The position numbers and the translations under genes are program-made. Below, one piece after another: positions 9,339-19,544 of a stretch of DNA of 64,000 nt. Where the stretch lies: the NCBI RefSeq assembly GCF_016743775.1, contig NZ_JAEQMY010000026.1, positions 1 to 64,000 of the forward strand. The letters are read 5' to 3'. Under the pieces are notes generated by a model that searched no databases, had not been told where the DNA came from, and worked only from the letters and a program-made list of their open reading frames with translations. The DNA comes from Microvirga aerilata. Its GTDB lineage: Bacteria; Pseudomonadota; Alphaproteobacteria; Rhizobiales; Beijerinckiaceae. Position 1 is the stretch's first letter, and every line of letters starts with the position of its first letter.

Positions 9339-12300
9339 ATGGCTGCCCCTATTGTGACCGGTGATCAATACACGCTCGAGCAGGGTTCAATCCTGACCGT
9401 AGCGGGTGATACCAATGTGCTTAAGAACGACACGGATGCGGACGGTCATCCGCTCACGGCGAAGCTCCTCTACAATGCCGGTCACGGGGCATTGACCTTC
9501 AATGAGGACGGCACCTTTACCTACAAGCCGTACGACCCGAACTGGACGGGCGAGGATACCTTCTACTACACGGCCACCGATGGCTCGGAGGTCTCCGAAC
9601 CCATCGCCGTCACGATCACGGTGACCAAGGCCACCGGCGGCGGCACGGGCGGCTCTTCTACCCCTGTCGCGGCAGCCGATACCTTCGACATGAACGGTGC
9701 TGCGGCGCAGGGCAACGTGCTCGGAAACGACACGAACGCTGCCTCCGCGCACATCCTTTACAACCCGTCCTACGGCGCCCTGGACTTCAAGGCGGACGGT
9801 TCTTTCGTTTACACTCCGTATGATACCTATACGGGCGAAGACGCCTTTTTCTACACCGTCAAAGACGCCAACGGCGTCGAGTCTCAGCCGGTCAAGGTGA
9901 CCATCAAGGGCGAGAAGACCACGACGGGCGGCGGCGAGACCGGCGGCAGCACCGGCCCCGACGCGAACGCCGACACGATCACCCTGACCCACACCAGCGG
10001 CCAGAACTACAGCGGCTCCACCGTTCTCGCCAACGACGCGAACGTTGAGGGCGTCACGCCGACTCTCGTCTACAACCCTGGCTGGGGCACCGTGACGTTC
10101 AACGCCGATGGCACCTTCAATTATGTGCTGGCCGATTGGGCGACTCCGGCCAATGATTTCAAGGGCACGGATGAGTTCTTCTACAAGGTCAGCGAAACCG
10201 AGATCGTCAAGGTCAGCCTGACGATTCCGGCCGCGACCGGCGGCGAAGAGCCGGTCGGCGAAGCTGCGCCGATGGCCCAGGCCGACACCTTCGAGACCGT
10301 TACGCTCGACGGCACCCGCTCGTTCACCAGCACGACCAGCCTTCTGGCCAATGACACCGCGACCAATGGCGATGCCATGACGGCTGAGAAGATGTGGAAC
10401 CCCGGCTGGGGCTCGGTCACGGTCAATGCCGATGGCACCTTCACCTATGTCCTGGCCGATTGGGCGAATGAAGCCAACGGCTTCAAGGGAACCGATGAGT
10501 TTTTCTATGTCGCCAAGGACAACGACGGCTCGTCCCAGGTTGTCAAGGTTGTCTTGAACAACATCACGGTTCCGGCCGTGGAGCCGCCTCCTGCGGCTGA
10601 AGTGCCTGAAATCAACATCGTGGCTACCGGCAAGTCTCTGCCCACCGAAGTCACGGAAGGCGATGCGGTCACCTATACGTTCTCGCGTAGTGGCGACACC
10701 TCGGCTGCTCTGGAAATCAATGTCAATGTGACCGGAACGGCAACGCCGGGCACGGACCACAATGGCGCTCCGGGCAAGGTCGCGTTCGCGGCTGGATCTG
10801 CCACGGCAACCTACACTGTTCAGACCACAGACGACCTTTCGTTCGAGCCGTCCGAAACCATTCAGGTCGATGTGGCACAGGGCAACGGCTACACGGTAGG
10901 CTCCAACTTTACCGTGACCACCAGCATCAGCGACAACGACGCGGATGAACCGCCTCCGCAAGTTCCGGTAGTCACTCTCTCCGACATGCCCATTCAGGCG
11001 AATGAAGGTGGCGGTGCCGTCTATACGTTCTCCCGCACGGGAGACACCTCTGCTGAACTCACCATCAACGTGACGGTGGGCGGCACGGCGACGGCTGGCC
11101 AGGACTATACTGCTCCGGCTACAGCAACATTCGCAGCGGGATCGTCCACGGCAAAATTCACGATCCAGACAACGGAAGACACCTCCGTTGAAAGCACAGA
11201 AACCCTTGTGGTGAATGTCGCAGCGGGCAATGGCTACACTCCGTCCGGTATCGGGGCGATAACAAACCTCATGGACAACGATGTGGCTCCGGTCCTGCCG
11301 AAGGTTTCCATTGGCGATGCCACGGCTCCTGAAGGCAACAGCCTGACCTTCAACATCAAGTTGGACAAGGCTCCGACTTCGCCGGTCACCGTGACCTACG
11401 AGACCGTGCACGGCACCACCACCGATGGCGATCTCGTCTACCAGACCAATGAGGTGATATTCCTTGCCGGTCAGACCAGCAAGAACATCTCCATCGCCAC
11501 GATTGAGGACACGACTCCTGAACTGACCAAGACCTTTGATGTCAAGATCGTCAGCGCAGAAGGCGCGGACATCGCGGACGGCACGGGTGTTGGCACGATC
11601 ACCAACGACGATGCTGGCCCGCTGCCTCCCGGTAACATCGTGGTCTCGAAGACCAGCCTTGCGGTGACGGAAGGTGCTGCGACCGACACGTTCACGGTGA
11701 AGCTGGACTCGCCTCCGACTTCGGATGTGACGGTGACCGTTTATACCGGCAATGAGCTTATGGCTCTCGGCCCGAACGGCAACTCCAATCTGGTGTTTAC
11801 TGCCCAGAACTGGAACACCCCGCAGACCGTGACGGTGCGCTCGGAAGATGATGCAATCTCCGAAGGCCCGCATGCCGACGCCGTTGGCTTCATCGTTTCG
11901 AGCAACGACGCGCGTTTTGGTGATGTGTGGGCGGATGAGATCCCGGTCACCATCACGGATGCTGGCGCTCAGCCGGTCATGCCTTACGTGAGCGTTGCCA
12001 ACAAGAGCGGTAATGTGACCGAAGGCGGCGAGATGGAGTTCGCCTTCTACCGCTCGGATGCCGGTGACGGCAACCTGCCCATCATTTACGAGATGACGGG
12101 TCTTGACCCCAGCGACATCGCCGCGATCAAGTGGAATGGCGTCGAGGGTGGGGCTGCGCGCTTCGAGGGCTCCTCGCAGTGGGCGTACATGAGGGTCGTG
12201 CTGGCCGATGATGCGGACATTGAGCAGGCTGAAACCCTGACGGTGACGCTGAAGGAGAACGGCACCTACCTCTATGAAGATCCGATCTCGGCAACAGGTG

Positions 12301-14420
12301 ACGTTCTCGACAACGATGGCGTTGTAACTCCTCCGCCGGAGTTGCCTGTTCTCTCGATGGCGGTTGAGAACATCAACCTCAATGAGGGTGCATCGGCAAG
12401 CATCACCATCACTTTGTCGAAGGCATCCGATACGCCGGTCACGGCTGAGTGGGCGACAAGCCCCTCGGATGGCACGGATTATCGTGGGGCCTCAGGCACG
12501 GTGACGTTCGCTCCGGGCGAGACTTCGAGAACCATCACAGTGGATGCTCTTGAAGACACCATCAAGGAAGGCGACGAGGTGTTTGGGGTTTCGATCTCAA
12601 ACCCGGTCGGGGCCACGATTACGGACAAGCCCACAACGTATGTGACGATCAAGGACAACGATAGCGTTGTGACGCCTCCTCCTCCTGCGGCGCTAACTGT
12701 TTCGGCAGAAGATGGCATCGTTATGGAAAACGTGGACGGTGGACAGGTTGGCTTCAAGGTCAAGTTGTCCGCACCTGCCACGAGCGATGTGTTGGTCCAG
12801 TGGGAGATGTCGGATGGCTCGGCAACCGAAGGGGCCGACTATGCGAATGCCGTCTCCGGCGAACTCTGGTTCATGGAGGGCGACACCGAATTGACGGTCA
12901 TCACCCACGTCTTTGATGACGTGGATGTTGAGGGTGATGAAACCATCAACTTCAAGATCACGGGTGTTGATGGCAACGCGACCATCGCGAAGGCGACTTC
13001 GACCGTCACCATTCAGGACGATGACCATCCTACGGAAGAAGAGCCGACCGGTCCCGCCGGAATCTCGGTATCCAAGCTCAGCTTCGACCTTGCTGAGGGT
13101 GGACCGGCTGACGCAACTACAGTTGTCCTGACCGGCAAGCCGACTGCGCCTGTGACCATCAGCATGGGCTCGGATGGCGGAGTTCTGTTCTCGGTCAACG
13201 GCGGAGAAGCACTTCCGACGCCGACCCTTACCTTCACGCCGGATAACTGGAATAAGCCCCAGACCGTGAGCGTGGTGCCCGTCGACAACGCGGAATATCA
13301 GCCCGATGGCTACGGCACGCCCATCTACTTCGAGCCGATCGTAACGGACGATCCTGCGTATCAGGAGGTGTTCCCGCCGTCAGGTTGGGCAACCATCACG
13401 GACAACGAGCCTGCTCCGCCGAACCAGCCTCCGGTTGCGATGGCTCTGAGCACGCAGGTCTGGGAGGATAACCCGGTCGCGGACATCCAGGGCAACGGCT
13501 ACGACGAGGGGACTTTCGCGATCACCGAATACAAGATCGTCAACCAGCCGGTTGAGGGCGGCACCGTGACGCTCAAGCCCGATGGTCGGACTTTCCACTT
13601 CGAAGGGAACAAGGAGTTCCTGTCCTCGATGAACCGTGGTGAAGTCAAGCCGATCAGCTTCGAGTATGCGGTGAAGGATTACGAAGGATTGTGGTCTGCT
13701 CCTGAGAAGATCACGTTCAACGTGCACGGCATCACCAATGGAGCCGATGAGACGATCATCGCCACCAGCACGACCACGCCCAGCCAGACGGACTTCTTCC
13801 CGATCAACGGCGGCGATGGAAACGACACGGTTGTGTTCAACGCCTTTGCTCTTGGCAGCGGAACGAATTCCATCACCCTGGGTGGGACCGTTGCGAGCAC
13901 GCCCTATGCCGGGAAGCCTATCGTGAACGTGGAGAACATCACCCTGAAGGGCGTGTCTTCTACAACAGCCGGTCGAGTTCTGACGGTGAACGGCGACGAT
14001 CAGAAGAACGTGATTACGGTCGAAGCCACCAACAAGAAGCTCTTTCTCAACGGGCTCGGCGGTGACGACACGTTCGATTTCACGGGAAGCGGTCAGGAAG
14101 CTCTCACCTCGGTCATCACGGGTGGCGCTGGCAACGACACGGTGAACGCGAAGAGCGGTCTCTATATCAATGACCAGGGCGGAGGCAACGACATCTACAA
14201 CTTCGGCGCGGGTGCTCAGCACGTCAACTTCTACGGTGATGTGGGCAGTGACACGATCACTGGCTTCACCAAGGGCGTGGACAAGCTGCACTTCCTGGGC
14301 GGTCAAACGGTCACATCGGAAATGCGGGGCACCGATACCGTGATCTCTACCAGCACGGGCGGCACGGTGACGGTGAAGAACGCCGCACTGACCACCAGCG
14401 ACTGGATGTTCGTCGCCTAA
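9339..14420 (+). CDS. Giant repeat adhesin with tandem cadherin-like and Calx-beta domains
   Basis: A protein of 1693 residues preceded by AGGAGAGAG. Residues 1-410 hold four tandem VCBS/cadherin-like units, each with a pattern like DGTFTYKPYDPNWTGEDTFYY. Residues about 415-1350 hold about eight Calx-beta-type units (EGxxxxxTFSRxGDTS...DYTAPATATFAAGSSTA...NDN). About 1360-1460 is another cadherin-like unit. The C terminus has RTX-like glycine/aspartate repeats (NGGDGNDTVVF, GLGGDDTF, GGAGNDTV, GGGNDIYNF). There is no Sec signal and the protein is strongly acidic, as expected for a calcium-stabilised, type I-secreted biofilm adhesin. It is the last gene of the 6842-14420 group and ends before a strong terminator. 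Confidence 0.85.
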   Translation: MAAPIVTGDQYTLEQGSILTVAGDTNVLKNDTDADGHPLTAKLLYNAGHGALTFNEDGTFTYKPYDPNWTGEDTFYYTATDGSEVSEPIAVTITVTKATGGGTGGSSTPVAAADTFDMNGAAAQGNVLGNDTNAASAHILYNPSYGALDFKADGSFVYTPYDTYTGEDAFFYTVKDANGVESQPVKVTIKGEKTTTGGGETGGSTGPDANADTITLTHTSGQNYSGSTVLANDANVEGVTPTLVYNPGWGTVTFNADGTFNYVLADWATPANDFKGTDEFFYKVSETEIVKVSLTIPAATGGEEPVGEAAPMAQADTFETVTLDGTRSFTSTTSLLANDTATNGDAMTAEKMWNPGWGSVTVNADGTFTYVLADWANEANGFKGTDEFFYVAKDNDGSSQVVKVVLNNITVPAVEPPPAAEVPEINIVATGKSLPTEVTEGDAVTYTFSRSGDTSAALEINVNVTGTATPGTDHNGAPGKVAFAAGSATATYTVQTTDDLSFEPSETIQVDVAQGNGYTVGSNFTVTTSISDNDADEPPPQVPVVTLSDMPIQANEGGGAVYTFSRTGDTSAELTINVTVGGTATAGQDYTAPATATFAAGSSTAKFTIQTTEDTSVESTETLVVNVAAGNGYTPSGIGAITNLMDNDVAPVLPKVSIGDATAPEGNSLTFNIKLDKAPTSPVTVTYETVHGTTTDGDLVYQTNEVIFLAGQTSKNISIATIEDTTPELTKTFDVKIVSAEGADIADGTGVGTITNDDAGPLPPGNIVVSKTSLAVTEGAATDTFTVKLDSPPTSDVTVTVYTGNELMALGPNGNSNLVFTAQNWNTPQTVTVRSEDDAISEGPHADAVGFIVSSNDARFGDVWADEIPVTITDAGAQPVMPYVSVANKSGNVTEGGEMEFAFYRSDAGDGNLPIIYEMTGLDPSDIAAIKWNGVEGGAARFEGSSQWAYMRVVLADDADIEQAETLTVTLKENGTYLYEDPISATGDVLDNDGVVTPPPELPVLSMAVENINLNEGASASITITLSKASDTPVTAEWATSPSDGTDYRGASGTVTFAPGETSRTITVDALEDTIKEGDEVFGVSISNPVGATITDKPTTYVTIKDNDSVVTPPPPAALTVSAEDGIVMENVDGGQVGFKVKLSAPATSDVLVQWEMSDGSATEGADYANAVSGELWFMEGDTELTVITHVFDDVDVEGDETINFKITGVDGNATIAKATSTVTIQDDDHPTEEEPTGPAGISVSKLSFDLAEGGPADATTVVLTGKPTAPVTISMGSDGGVLFSVNGGEALPTPTLTFTPDNWNKPQTVSVVPVDNAEYQPDGYGTPIYFEPIVTDDPAYQEVFPPSGWATITDNEPAPPNQPPVAMALSTQVWEDNPVADIQGNGYDEGTFAITEYKIVNQPVEGGTVTLKPDGRTFHFEGNKEFLSSMNRGEVKPISFEYAVKDYEGLWSAPEKITFNVHGITNGADETIIATSTTTPSQTDFFPINGGDGNDTVVFNAFALGSGTNSITLGGTVASTPYAGKPIVNVENITLKGVSSTTAGRVLTVNGDDQKNVITVEATNKKLFLNGLGGDDTFDFTGSGQEALTSVITGGAGNDTVNAKSGLYINDQGGGNDIYNFGAGAQHVNFYGDVGSDTITGFTKGVDKLHFLGGQTVTSEMRGTDTVISTSTGGTVTVKNAALTTSDWMFVA

Positions 14421-14447
14421 AGGCAACAAGGCAACAAGGCAATGATA

Positions 14448-14478
14448 TGAAAAGAGGGGCCTTGCGCCCCTCTTTTCA
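14448..14478 (+). terminator. Strong intrinsic terminator of the adhesin gene
   Basis: A 13-bp perfect stem (TGAAAAGAGGGGC paired with GCCCCTCTTTTCA) with a five-base loop lies 28 bases after the adhesin stop. The 3' arm itself supplies the T-run. Confidence 0.85.
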
Positions 14479-14674
14479 CGACCACTTCATTTTGAAGCGA
14501 ACCGCATCGCACTCCTCCCGAAATCAGAGGATCGCGCCAGCGCCCACGGCGAACGCGCAGAGCGCGCTCTTTAGCAACGACCAGGGTGGCGGCAACGAGA
14601 TCTGCAAGTTGCCCCGCGCGGATGCCTGGGGTCCTTCATGGTTTCACGGGAGATGCCCGCGCAACCGAAACAAC

Positions 14675-14706
14675 AAAGCTCTCGGGCACAGATGCCCGAG
14701 AGCTTT
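14675..14706 (-). terminator. Hairpin terminator of the c-di-GMP enzyme gene
   Basis: A 14-bp perfect stem (AAAGCTCTCGGGCA/TGCCCGAGAGCTTT) with a 4-base loop lies 45 bases beyond the stop of the minus-strand gene at 14751. It could act in both directions. Confidence 0.7.
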
Positions 14707-14750
14707 CTACGTTCAGGGGCCGGGATGCCGTGAGCAAAGATCGGGATCGA

Positions 14751-17693
14751 TCAGCTGCTGCGGTTCAGGTGCCCGAATGCGGCAAGCACCTCCCTAACCC
14801 TCTCGCCTGGAACCGGGGCCGCATACAAGAATCCTTGTGCGTCGTGGCAGCCTAGCGCCCGCAGTCGCCGCTCCTGCATCTTCGTCTCGACGCCCTCGGC
14901 GGTCACCTGAAGGTGCAGGCTTCGTCCGAGGCCGATCACGGCCGCGACGATGGCCTCATCCTCCGTGCTGCTGTCGAGATCCTTGATGAAGGTTCGATCG
15001 ATTTTGACGTGATCGACCGGAAACTGCTTGAGATGCATGAGAGAGGCGTATCCGGTTCCGAAGTCGTCCAGCGCAATGCGAATGCCCCGGTCGCGAAGCT
15101 GGTTCAGAACTGCCGAGACGCACTCCGAGCTCCGGCCCAGGAGCACCGTCTCGGTAACCTCGACTTCGAAACGCTCAACGGGAACCTGCGCCTGCTCAAG
15201 GGTCTCCAGAATTTCCTCCGACAGGCGCGGCTGGCCGAAATCGGCAGAGGAGAGGTTGATGGCGATCCGGCCGTAATCAAGGTCCTGATCGAGCCAATGA
15301 CGCATATCGGCCGCGATCTTGCCCATGAGTTGCCGTCGAATGGATGGGGCGAGCTCCGCATCCCCGAAGGCGGCGCCGAAAAAGGCCGGGGTCAGGATGC
15401 CCTTGTCGGGGTGTCGCCAGCGGGCCAGCGCTTCGAAGCCGGTAATCCTTCCGGTCGAGAGACAAATCTTGGGCTGGTAGAATGGAACCATCTGGCTTTT
15501 GTCGATGGCCTCGCGAAGCTGAGCTCCAAGGGAGACGCGCTCCTCGATGTCCCGGCGCATGTCGGGGGAGTAGGTGAGAACCCGATTGCGCCCCTGAGCC
15601 TTGGCGCGGTAAAGCGCGATGTCGGCGCTCTTCATCAATTCCGCCGGTTCGGAATTGTGCTCTGGAAATGCGGCCACGCCGATGCTTGCCCGGCTGGCGA
15701 CCGTCCGCTTTCGATAGGTGAATGGTTCGCGCAGCTTCGCGGTGATCCGTTCCGCAAGCTGTGTTGCGTCTTCCAAGCTGCGGCGATCCGTGATCAGAAT
15801 CGCGAATTCGTCGCCGCCCAGTCTTGCGATCGTGCCGCAGTCCTGGACAAGGGCCGACAGCCGCCGGGCCGTTTCCTTCAGCAGGGCATCGCCGGCGTCA
15901 TGGCCGAGGGTGTCGTTGACATCCTTGAAGTCGTCCAGATCAACCAGCAGAAGGCTGACGCTCGCCTTTTCCCTGCGCGCGTCCCCGAGCTCCTTTTCGA
16001 GGCGGCTGTGGAACAGAACACGGTTGGCCAAGCCCGTCAGGGAGTCGTGATTGGCAGCCCGCCACACCTCCTCCTCCGCGGCCTTGCGATCCGTGATGTC
16101 GAATGTGACGCCGACCACTGTGTTGGGGGAGGTCATCTCGGCGCGCGATCCGAACCACAGGGTCTTGCCACTGGGCAGGATGTAGCGGAACTCGGATGTA
16201 TGGGATCCATGCGCCGTGATCCGCCGGGCGAAATGCTGCCGCATGGGACGATCGTCAGGGTGCACCCGCTCGAGGAAATCGGCCAGCGGGCTCGATCCGA
16301 TGCCGAGCAGCGCGACGGAGTTCTGGGACCGTGTGATGTAGTCCGTTGTGAGATCTTGCTGCCAGGCGAACATGCGCCCTGCCTGCAGCGCCAGCCTCAG
16401 GCGTTCCTCGCTGGACCGGAGCTTCTCCTCCGCGAGTTTCCTGTCATGAACATCCGAGACGCTTCCAACCCACTCTCGGATGCTCCCGTCAGGATTTCTC
16501 AGGGGCACCGCATTGGCGAGCATCCAGCGATACTCACCCTTGGCGAGCCTGATCCTGAACTCGTTCTGATAGGCAACGCCCGATGACAGCACCGACTGCC
16601 AGGCGGCAAAGACCCTAGCGAGATCATCAGGATGAACGGATTCGAGCCAGCCTGTCCCTGTATAGGCATCCCCCGATTGCCCGCCGATCTCGATCGTGCC
16701 CTCCAGATGGGTGATCATCCCGTCCGGTGAGGCAAGCCAGAACACGACGGCACTTGCCTCGAGCAGGGCCTTGTATCTCTCATGGCTCTGCGCGGCGGCC
16801 GCCTCGGCGGCCTTCCATTCGTGGATATCCGTGTAGGTGCCGAACCAGTGCTCAACCCTGCCTCCCGCGTCATGACGGGGCAGCGCACGGGCGAGGATCC
16901 ATCTGTACTCACCCGAATGGTGGCGCAGGCGGCACGTGGCCTCATAAGCGGTGCCGGTCCTGGCACAGTGCTGCCATCTCTCCCAGGTCCGCTCCCTGTC
17001 ATCGGGATGCACCATCTGGATCCAGCCTGCTCCCGAAGATGAGCCCGATGGGGCACCGGTGAACTCGTACCACCACTTGTTGGAGTGATCGTCGTTCCCG
17101 TCCGGGCGGGCGGACCAGACCATGTGCGGCAGAGCATCCGCCAGGTCGGCGAACGTGGTCTCCTGCTTCGCAAGGCGCCGGTCGGCCTGCCTGAGCTTGA
17201 TCTCGCTCATCACGGATCGGGCCAGCGCCACGAGGGTTTCAGACTGCTCCTGCGTCAGCCCCTCAGGCCGGGGCTTCGGGTCCAGAACGCACAAGGTCCC
17301 GAGGGGCAGGCCTTCGTCCGTCTCGATCACGGCTCCTGCATAAAAGCGAAGGTGCGGCTCTCCCCGCACAAAGGGATTGCAGGCGAAGCGGGGATCCTCG
17401 AGCGCGTCCGGGATGACGAACGGTCCAAGCTCCAGGATGGCTTGCGCGCAGAAGGCCGTATCCAGTGACGTTTCCCGAGTGTTTGCCCCGACGATGGCCT
17501 TGAACCACTGCCGATGCTCGTCGACGAGATTGATGATGGCGATCGAGGTCCGGCAGACTCTTGCCGCGATCCTCGCGATATCGTCGAAGGCCCTTTCCGG
17601 CTCCGTATCGAGGATTTCAAAGCTGCGCAGGACTGCGAGGCGGTCCGCTTCCTGCCAGGCAGGGGTGCGCAGCTTCACGATCAGGTCCGTCAT
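14751..17693 (-). CDS. GAF-PAS-GGDEF-EAL cyclic-di-GMP regulator
   Basis: A protein of 980 residues with no membrane segments. The order is: GAF domain (about 25-160), three PAS/PAC units (about 185-310, 315-430 and 440-545; each PAC has a W-VG-or-FGT-type end), GGDEF (motif RLGGDEFAIL near residue 626) and EAL (GFEALARWRHP near 754). Both catalytic motifs are intact, including EVTET, DDFGTGYAS and AEGVET in the EAL domain, so it may both make and break c-di-GMP. PAS ligands cannot be told from sequence. It sits beside a giant adhesin, a classic c-di-GMP output, which is suggestive but not proof of a link. Confidence 0.92.
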   Translation of the reverse strand: MTDLIVKLRTPAWQEADRLAVLRSFEILDTEPERAFDDIARIAARVCRTSIAIINLVDEHRQWFKAIVGANTRETSLDTAFCAQAILELGPFVIPDALEDPRFACNPFVRGEPHLRFYAGAVIETDEGLPLGTLCVLDPKPRPEGLTQEQSETLVALARSVMSEIKLRQADRRLAKQETTFADLADALPHMVWSARPDGNDDHSNKWWYEFTGAPSGSSSGAGWIQMVHPDDRERTWERWQHCARTGTAYEATCRLRHHSGEYRWILARALPRHDAGGRVEHWFGTYTDIHEWKAAEAAAAQSHERYKALLEASAVVFWLASPDGMITHLEGTIEIGGQSGDAYTGTGWLESVHPDDLARVFAAWQSVLSSGVAYQNEFRIRLAKGEYRWMLANAVPLRNPDGSIREWVGSVSDVHDRKLAEEKLRSSEERLRLALQAGRMFAWQQDLTTDYITRSQNSVALLGIGSSPLADFLERVHPDDRPMRQHFARRITAHGSHTSEFRYILPSGKTLWFGSRAEMTSPNTVVGVTFDITDRKAAEEEVWRAANHDSLTGLANRVLFHSRLEKELGDARREKASVSLLLVDLDDFKDVNDTLGHDAGDALLKETARRLSALVQDCGTIARLGGDEFAILITDRRSLEDATQLAERITAKLREPFTYRKRTVASRASIGVAAFPEHNSEPAELMKSADIALYRAKAQGRNRVLTYSPDMRRDIEERVSLGAQLREAIDKSQMVPFYQPKICLSTGRITGFEALARWRHPDKGILTPAFFGAAFGDAELAPSIRRQLMGKIAADMRHWLDQDLDYGRIAINLSSADFGQPRLSEEILETLEQAQVPVERFEVEVTETVLLGRSSECVSAVLNQLRDRGIRIALDDFGTGYASLMHLKQFPVDHVKIDRTFIKDLDSSTEDEAIVAAVIGLGRSLHLQVTAEGVETKMQERRLRALGCHDAQGFLYAAPVPGERVREVLAAFGHLNRSS

Positions 17694-18034
17694 TGGATCA
17701 GATCCCTCAATGGTCTCGTTTGTGAAAAGGATGCTGATGGAGGGCGTAAAGACAATGGCACGAATGTTGTATCATGGACTATTTTCTTAAAAATTAGGCG
17801 TATCGAGTATATCTGAGGTTGAACCCCTAAGGTCGATTTTTTGATGTGGCCTTTTTGCTTGTGGAGCAAGGGCTAGGATCTCGGGACATATTAACTGTTT
17901 CGTTGCCATTGCTTGGCTGTGGTTCGCCGGTCCTTGGGGCGGCATCGGGTTTTGCCGCTTCTGGATCCAATCCGGTTGTGCGCTGTTGTGCTCTGTGACG
18001 TGTTCCTTTTGAAGGCCTGCAGAGCTGGCACCCG
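17694..18034. other. Divergent promoter region
   Basis: 341 bases between the c-di-GMP enzyme (minus) and the HARP-like gene (plus). The first 130 bases are AT-rich and likely hold the minus-strand promoter. No LexA box, gene or hairpin was recognised. Confidence 0.4.
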
Positions 18035-18952
18035 ATGGAGATTGCATCCGCCTTCCAGATCACTCCGTCCGATGACGAGGAGCGGCCGGGCGCCTTTGCG
18101 GTCTTTCCTTACGACCGCGATCTTGTGCGGCGCTTTCGCGAGGCCTTCACCCGAGCCCGCTGGCGCGCGGACGAGCAGATGTGGTTCGTGCCGGGAACCA
18201 CGGCGGTCCGGCGGCTCGACACCTGGATGGCTCAGGAACTGGAAACCCTGGACCGGCATGCGGATGCCAAGGGGCGCGACGCTTTCACCTTCGAGCCGCT
18301 GGAGAGCCCTTATCTGACGATCGCCGACGACCTGAAGGTGCGCACCCCGTATTCGCGCACGGTCGTCGAGGTCCTGCGGGAGATCCCCTGGGCGCACTGG
18401 GATCCTCAGGAGAGGATATGGCGGGTGCCGTTTCGCTCCTACGAGGAGCTGAAGTCGCGCTGGCCGGAGATCGAAGAGGCCGCCCGGCGCAACGAGCCTG
18501 CGGAACGAAAGCGCAGGCGTGAGGAGCAAAAGGCGAGGGCTTCCGAGGAAAGCCTTCACATCCAGGCGGAGCGCCGCCGCAGACGCCACCCGGTGCCGGG
18601 CGATGACCTTCCGCCCCTAGGGGTTCCCCTGGCCACGAGACTGTGGGGCGTCGTGGTATTCGAGGACATCGACAGCGAGGCTATCATCGACGAGCCCTCG
18701 CTGCTGGATCTCCATCCTTTCGTGAGGGACGAGCCATCCCGTTATGTCTGGGCGCGGTGGCGGATGCCGACCCTGCAGGAGATCTATCGCACCAGGCCTG
18801 TTTCGGGCGACGAGGAGCCGGAAGCAAGGTCAAGCCGGGGCTGGTGGTGGGCAAGCCGCGAGGAGCTACAGGAGAGGGCCCGCAAGCTGCGCGAGGTGGA
18901 GCGGGCACAGCGCTCGCGCCAGTTCGCCCGCAAGGCTTCCCTGGAGGTTTGA
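18035..18952 (+). CDS. Hypothetical protein with two HARP-like motifs
   Basis: A charged 305-residue protein. Two related units are visible. Residues about 20-65 include FPYDRDLVRRFREAF, ending in a W-FVPG stretch; residues about 100-150 run VRTPYSRTVVEVLREIPWAHWD then IWRVPFRSYEELKSRW. This pattern (lead strand, helix, W-D, arginine-W-x-VP, Y-x-x-L) resembles the HARP domain of SMARCAL1-type annealing helicases, but no helicase domain is present. An arginine-rich linker (about 160-190) and a C-terminal WWWASREELQERARKL segment follow. It faces the ssb gene convergently, 94 bases away. A role in DNA handling is inferred from these features only; no clear ribosome-binding site precedes the ATG. 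Confidence 0.6.
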   Translation: MEIASAFQITPSDDEERPGAFAVFPYDRDLVRRFREAFTRARWRADEQMWFVPGTTAVRRLDTWMAQELETLDRHADAKGRDAFTFEPLESPYLTIADDLKVRTPYSRTVVEVLREIPWAHWDPQERIWRVPFRSYEELKSRWPEIEEAARRNEPAERKRRREEQKARASEESLHIQAERRRRRHPVPGDDLPPLGVPLATRLWGVVVFEDIDSEAIIDEPSLLDLHPFVRDEPSRYVWARWRMPTLQEIYRTRPVSGDEEPEARSSRGWWWASREELQERARKLREVERAQRSRQFARKASLEV

Positions 18953-18980
18953 CGACGGCCCCATCGCGGAAGCCGGACAC

Positions 18981-19008
18981 AAAAAATCCGGGCACGGCAT
19001 GCCCGGAT
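18981..19008 (-). terminator. Intrinsic terminator of ssb
   Basis: Read on the minus strand, a 9-bp stem ATCCGGGCA/TGCCCGGAT is followed by TTTTT, 39 bases after the ssb stop. Confidence 0.85.
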
Positions 19009-19046
19009 CCTTGAGGAGAATTGAGCCCCGTTTAGAAGAGCATGTC

Positions 19047-19544
19047 TTAGAAGGGGATGTCGTCGTCGAAATCGCTGTGGCGGGAAGCGCCGGCCGGCTC
19101 CGGCCTGCGCTCCATGGGAGGGGATCGCCCGAATTCGCCGCCTCTTGCGACCTGACCCGGCTCCTCGTCGCCGAACTCCGAGGCTCCGCCGCCGCGGCTG
19201 TCCAGGATCGTCAGCTCACCGCGGAAGCGCTGCAGCACCACCTCCGTGCTGTACTTCTCCTGACCCTGCTGGTCCGTCCACTTGCGCGTCTGCAGCTGGC
19301 CCTCGATGTACACCTTGGAGCCCTTCTTCAGGTACTGCTCCGCCACCCGGCCCAGGTTCTCGTTGAAGATCACCACCGAGTGCCACTCGGTCTTCTCCTT
19401 GCGCTCGCCCGTGCCCTTGTCCTTCCAGGTCTCGGACGTGGCAATCCGCAGGTTCACCACCGGCTCCCCGTTGCCCAGACGGCGAACCTCAGGGTCACGC
19501 CCCAGATTGCCCACCAATATCACCTTGTTCACACTGCCTGCCAT
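19047..19544 (-). CDS. ssb: Single-stranded DNA-binding protein
   Basis: A typical bacterial SSB of 165 residues: an OB fold at residues 1-110 ([52 protein letters not shown]), a flexible glycine/arginine-rich linker, and the acidic tip DFDDDIPF that recruits repair and replication partners. Residues NEPVVN..IATSE and TEWH match the DNA-binding face. A LexA box at 19648-19662 lies about 105 bases upstream, so the gene is probably induced by DNA damage, as known for ssb in other Alphaproteobacteria. Its neighbours on both sides are DNA-metabolism genes. Confidence 0.95.
   Translation of the reverse strand: MAGSVNKVILVGNLGRDPEVRRLGNGEPVVNLRIATSETWKDKGTGERKEKTEWHSVVIFNENLGRVAEQYLKKGSKVYIEGQLQTRKWTDQQGQEKYSTEVVLQRFRGELTILDSRGGGASEFGDEEPGQVARGGEFGRSPPMERRPEPAGASRHSDFDDDIPF

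Noticed and set aside
9387..11873. Long open frame of 828 codons on the strand opposite the adhesin
   Set aside because: It is a shadow of the repeat adhesin in GC-rich DNA; the adhesin has clear domain repeats, a ribosome-binding site and a terminator. Similar antisense frames opposite wecB (6734-8665), recD2 (27216-29309), the helicase (46050-48698) and the fad genes (57462-59330) were rejected for the same reason.
9339..14420. CRISPR-like or DNA tandem repeat
   Set aside because: The repetition is at the protein-domain level with diverged DNA and no constant repeat-spacer pattern.
8189..14420. Complete type I secretion operon
   Set aside because: An adaptor and a likely substrate are adjacent, but no ABC exporter or outer-membrane channel gene is present.
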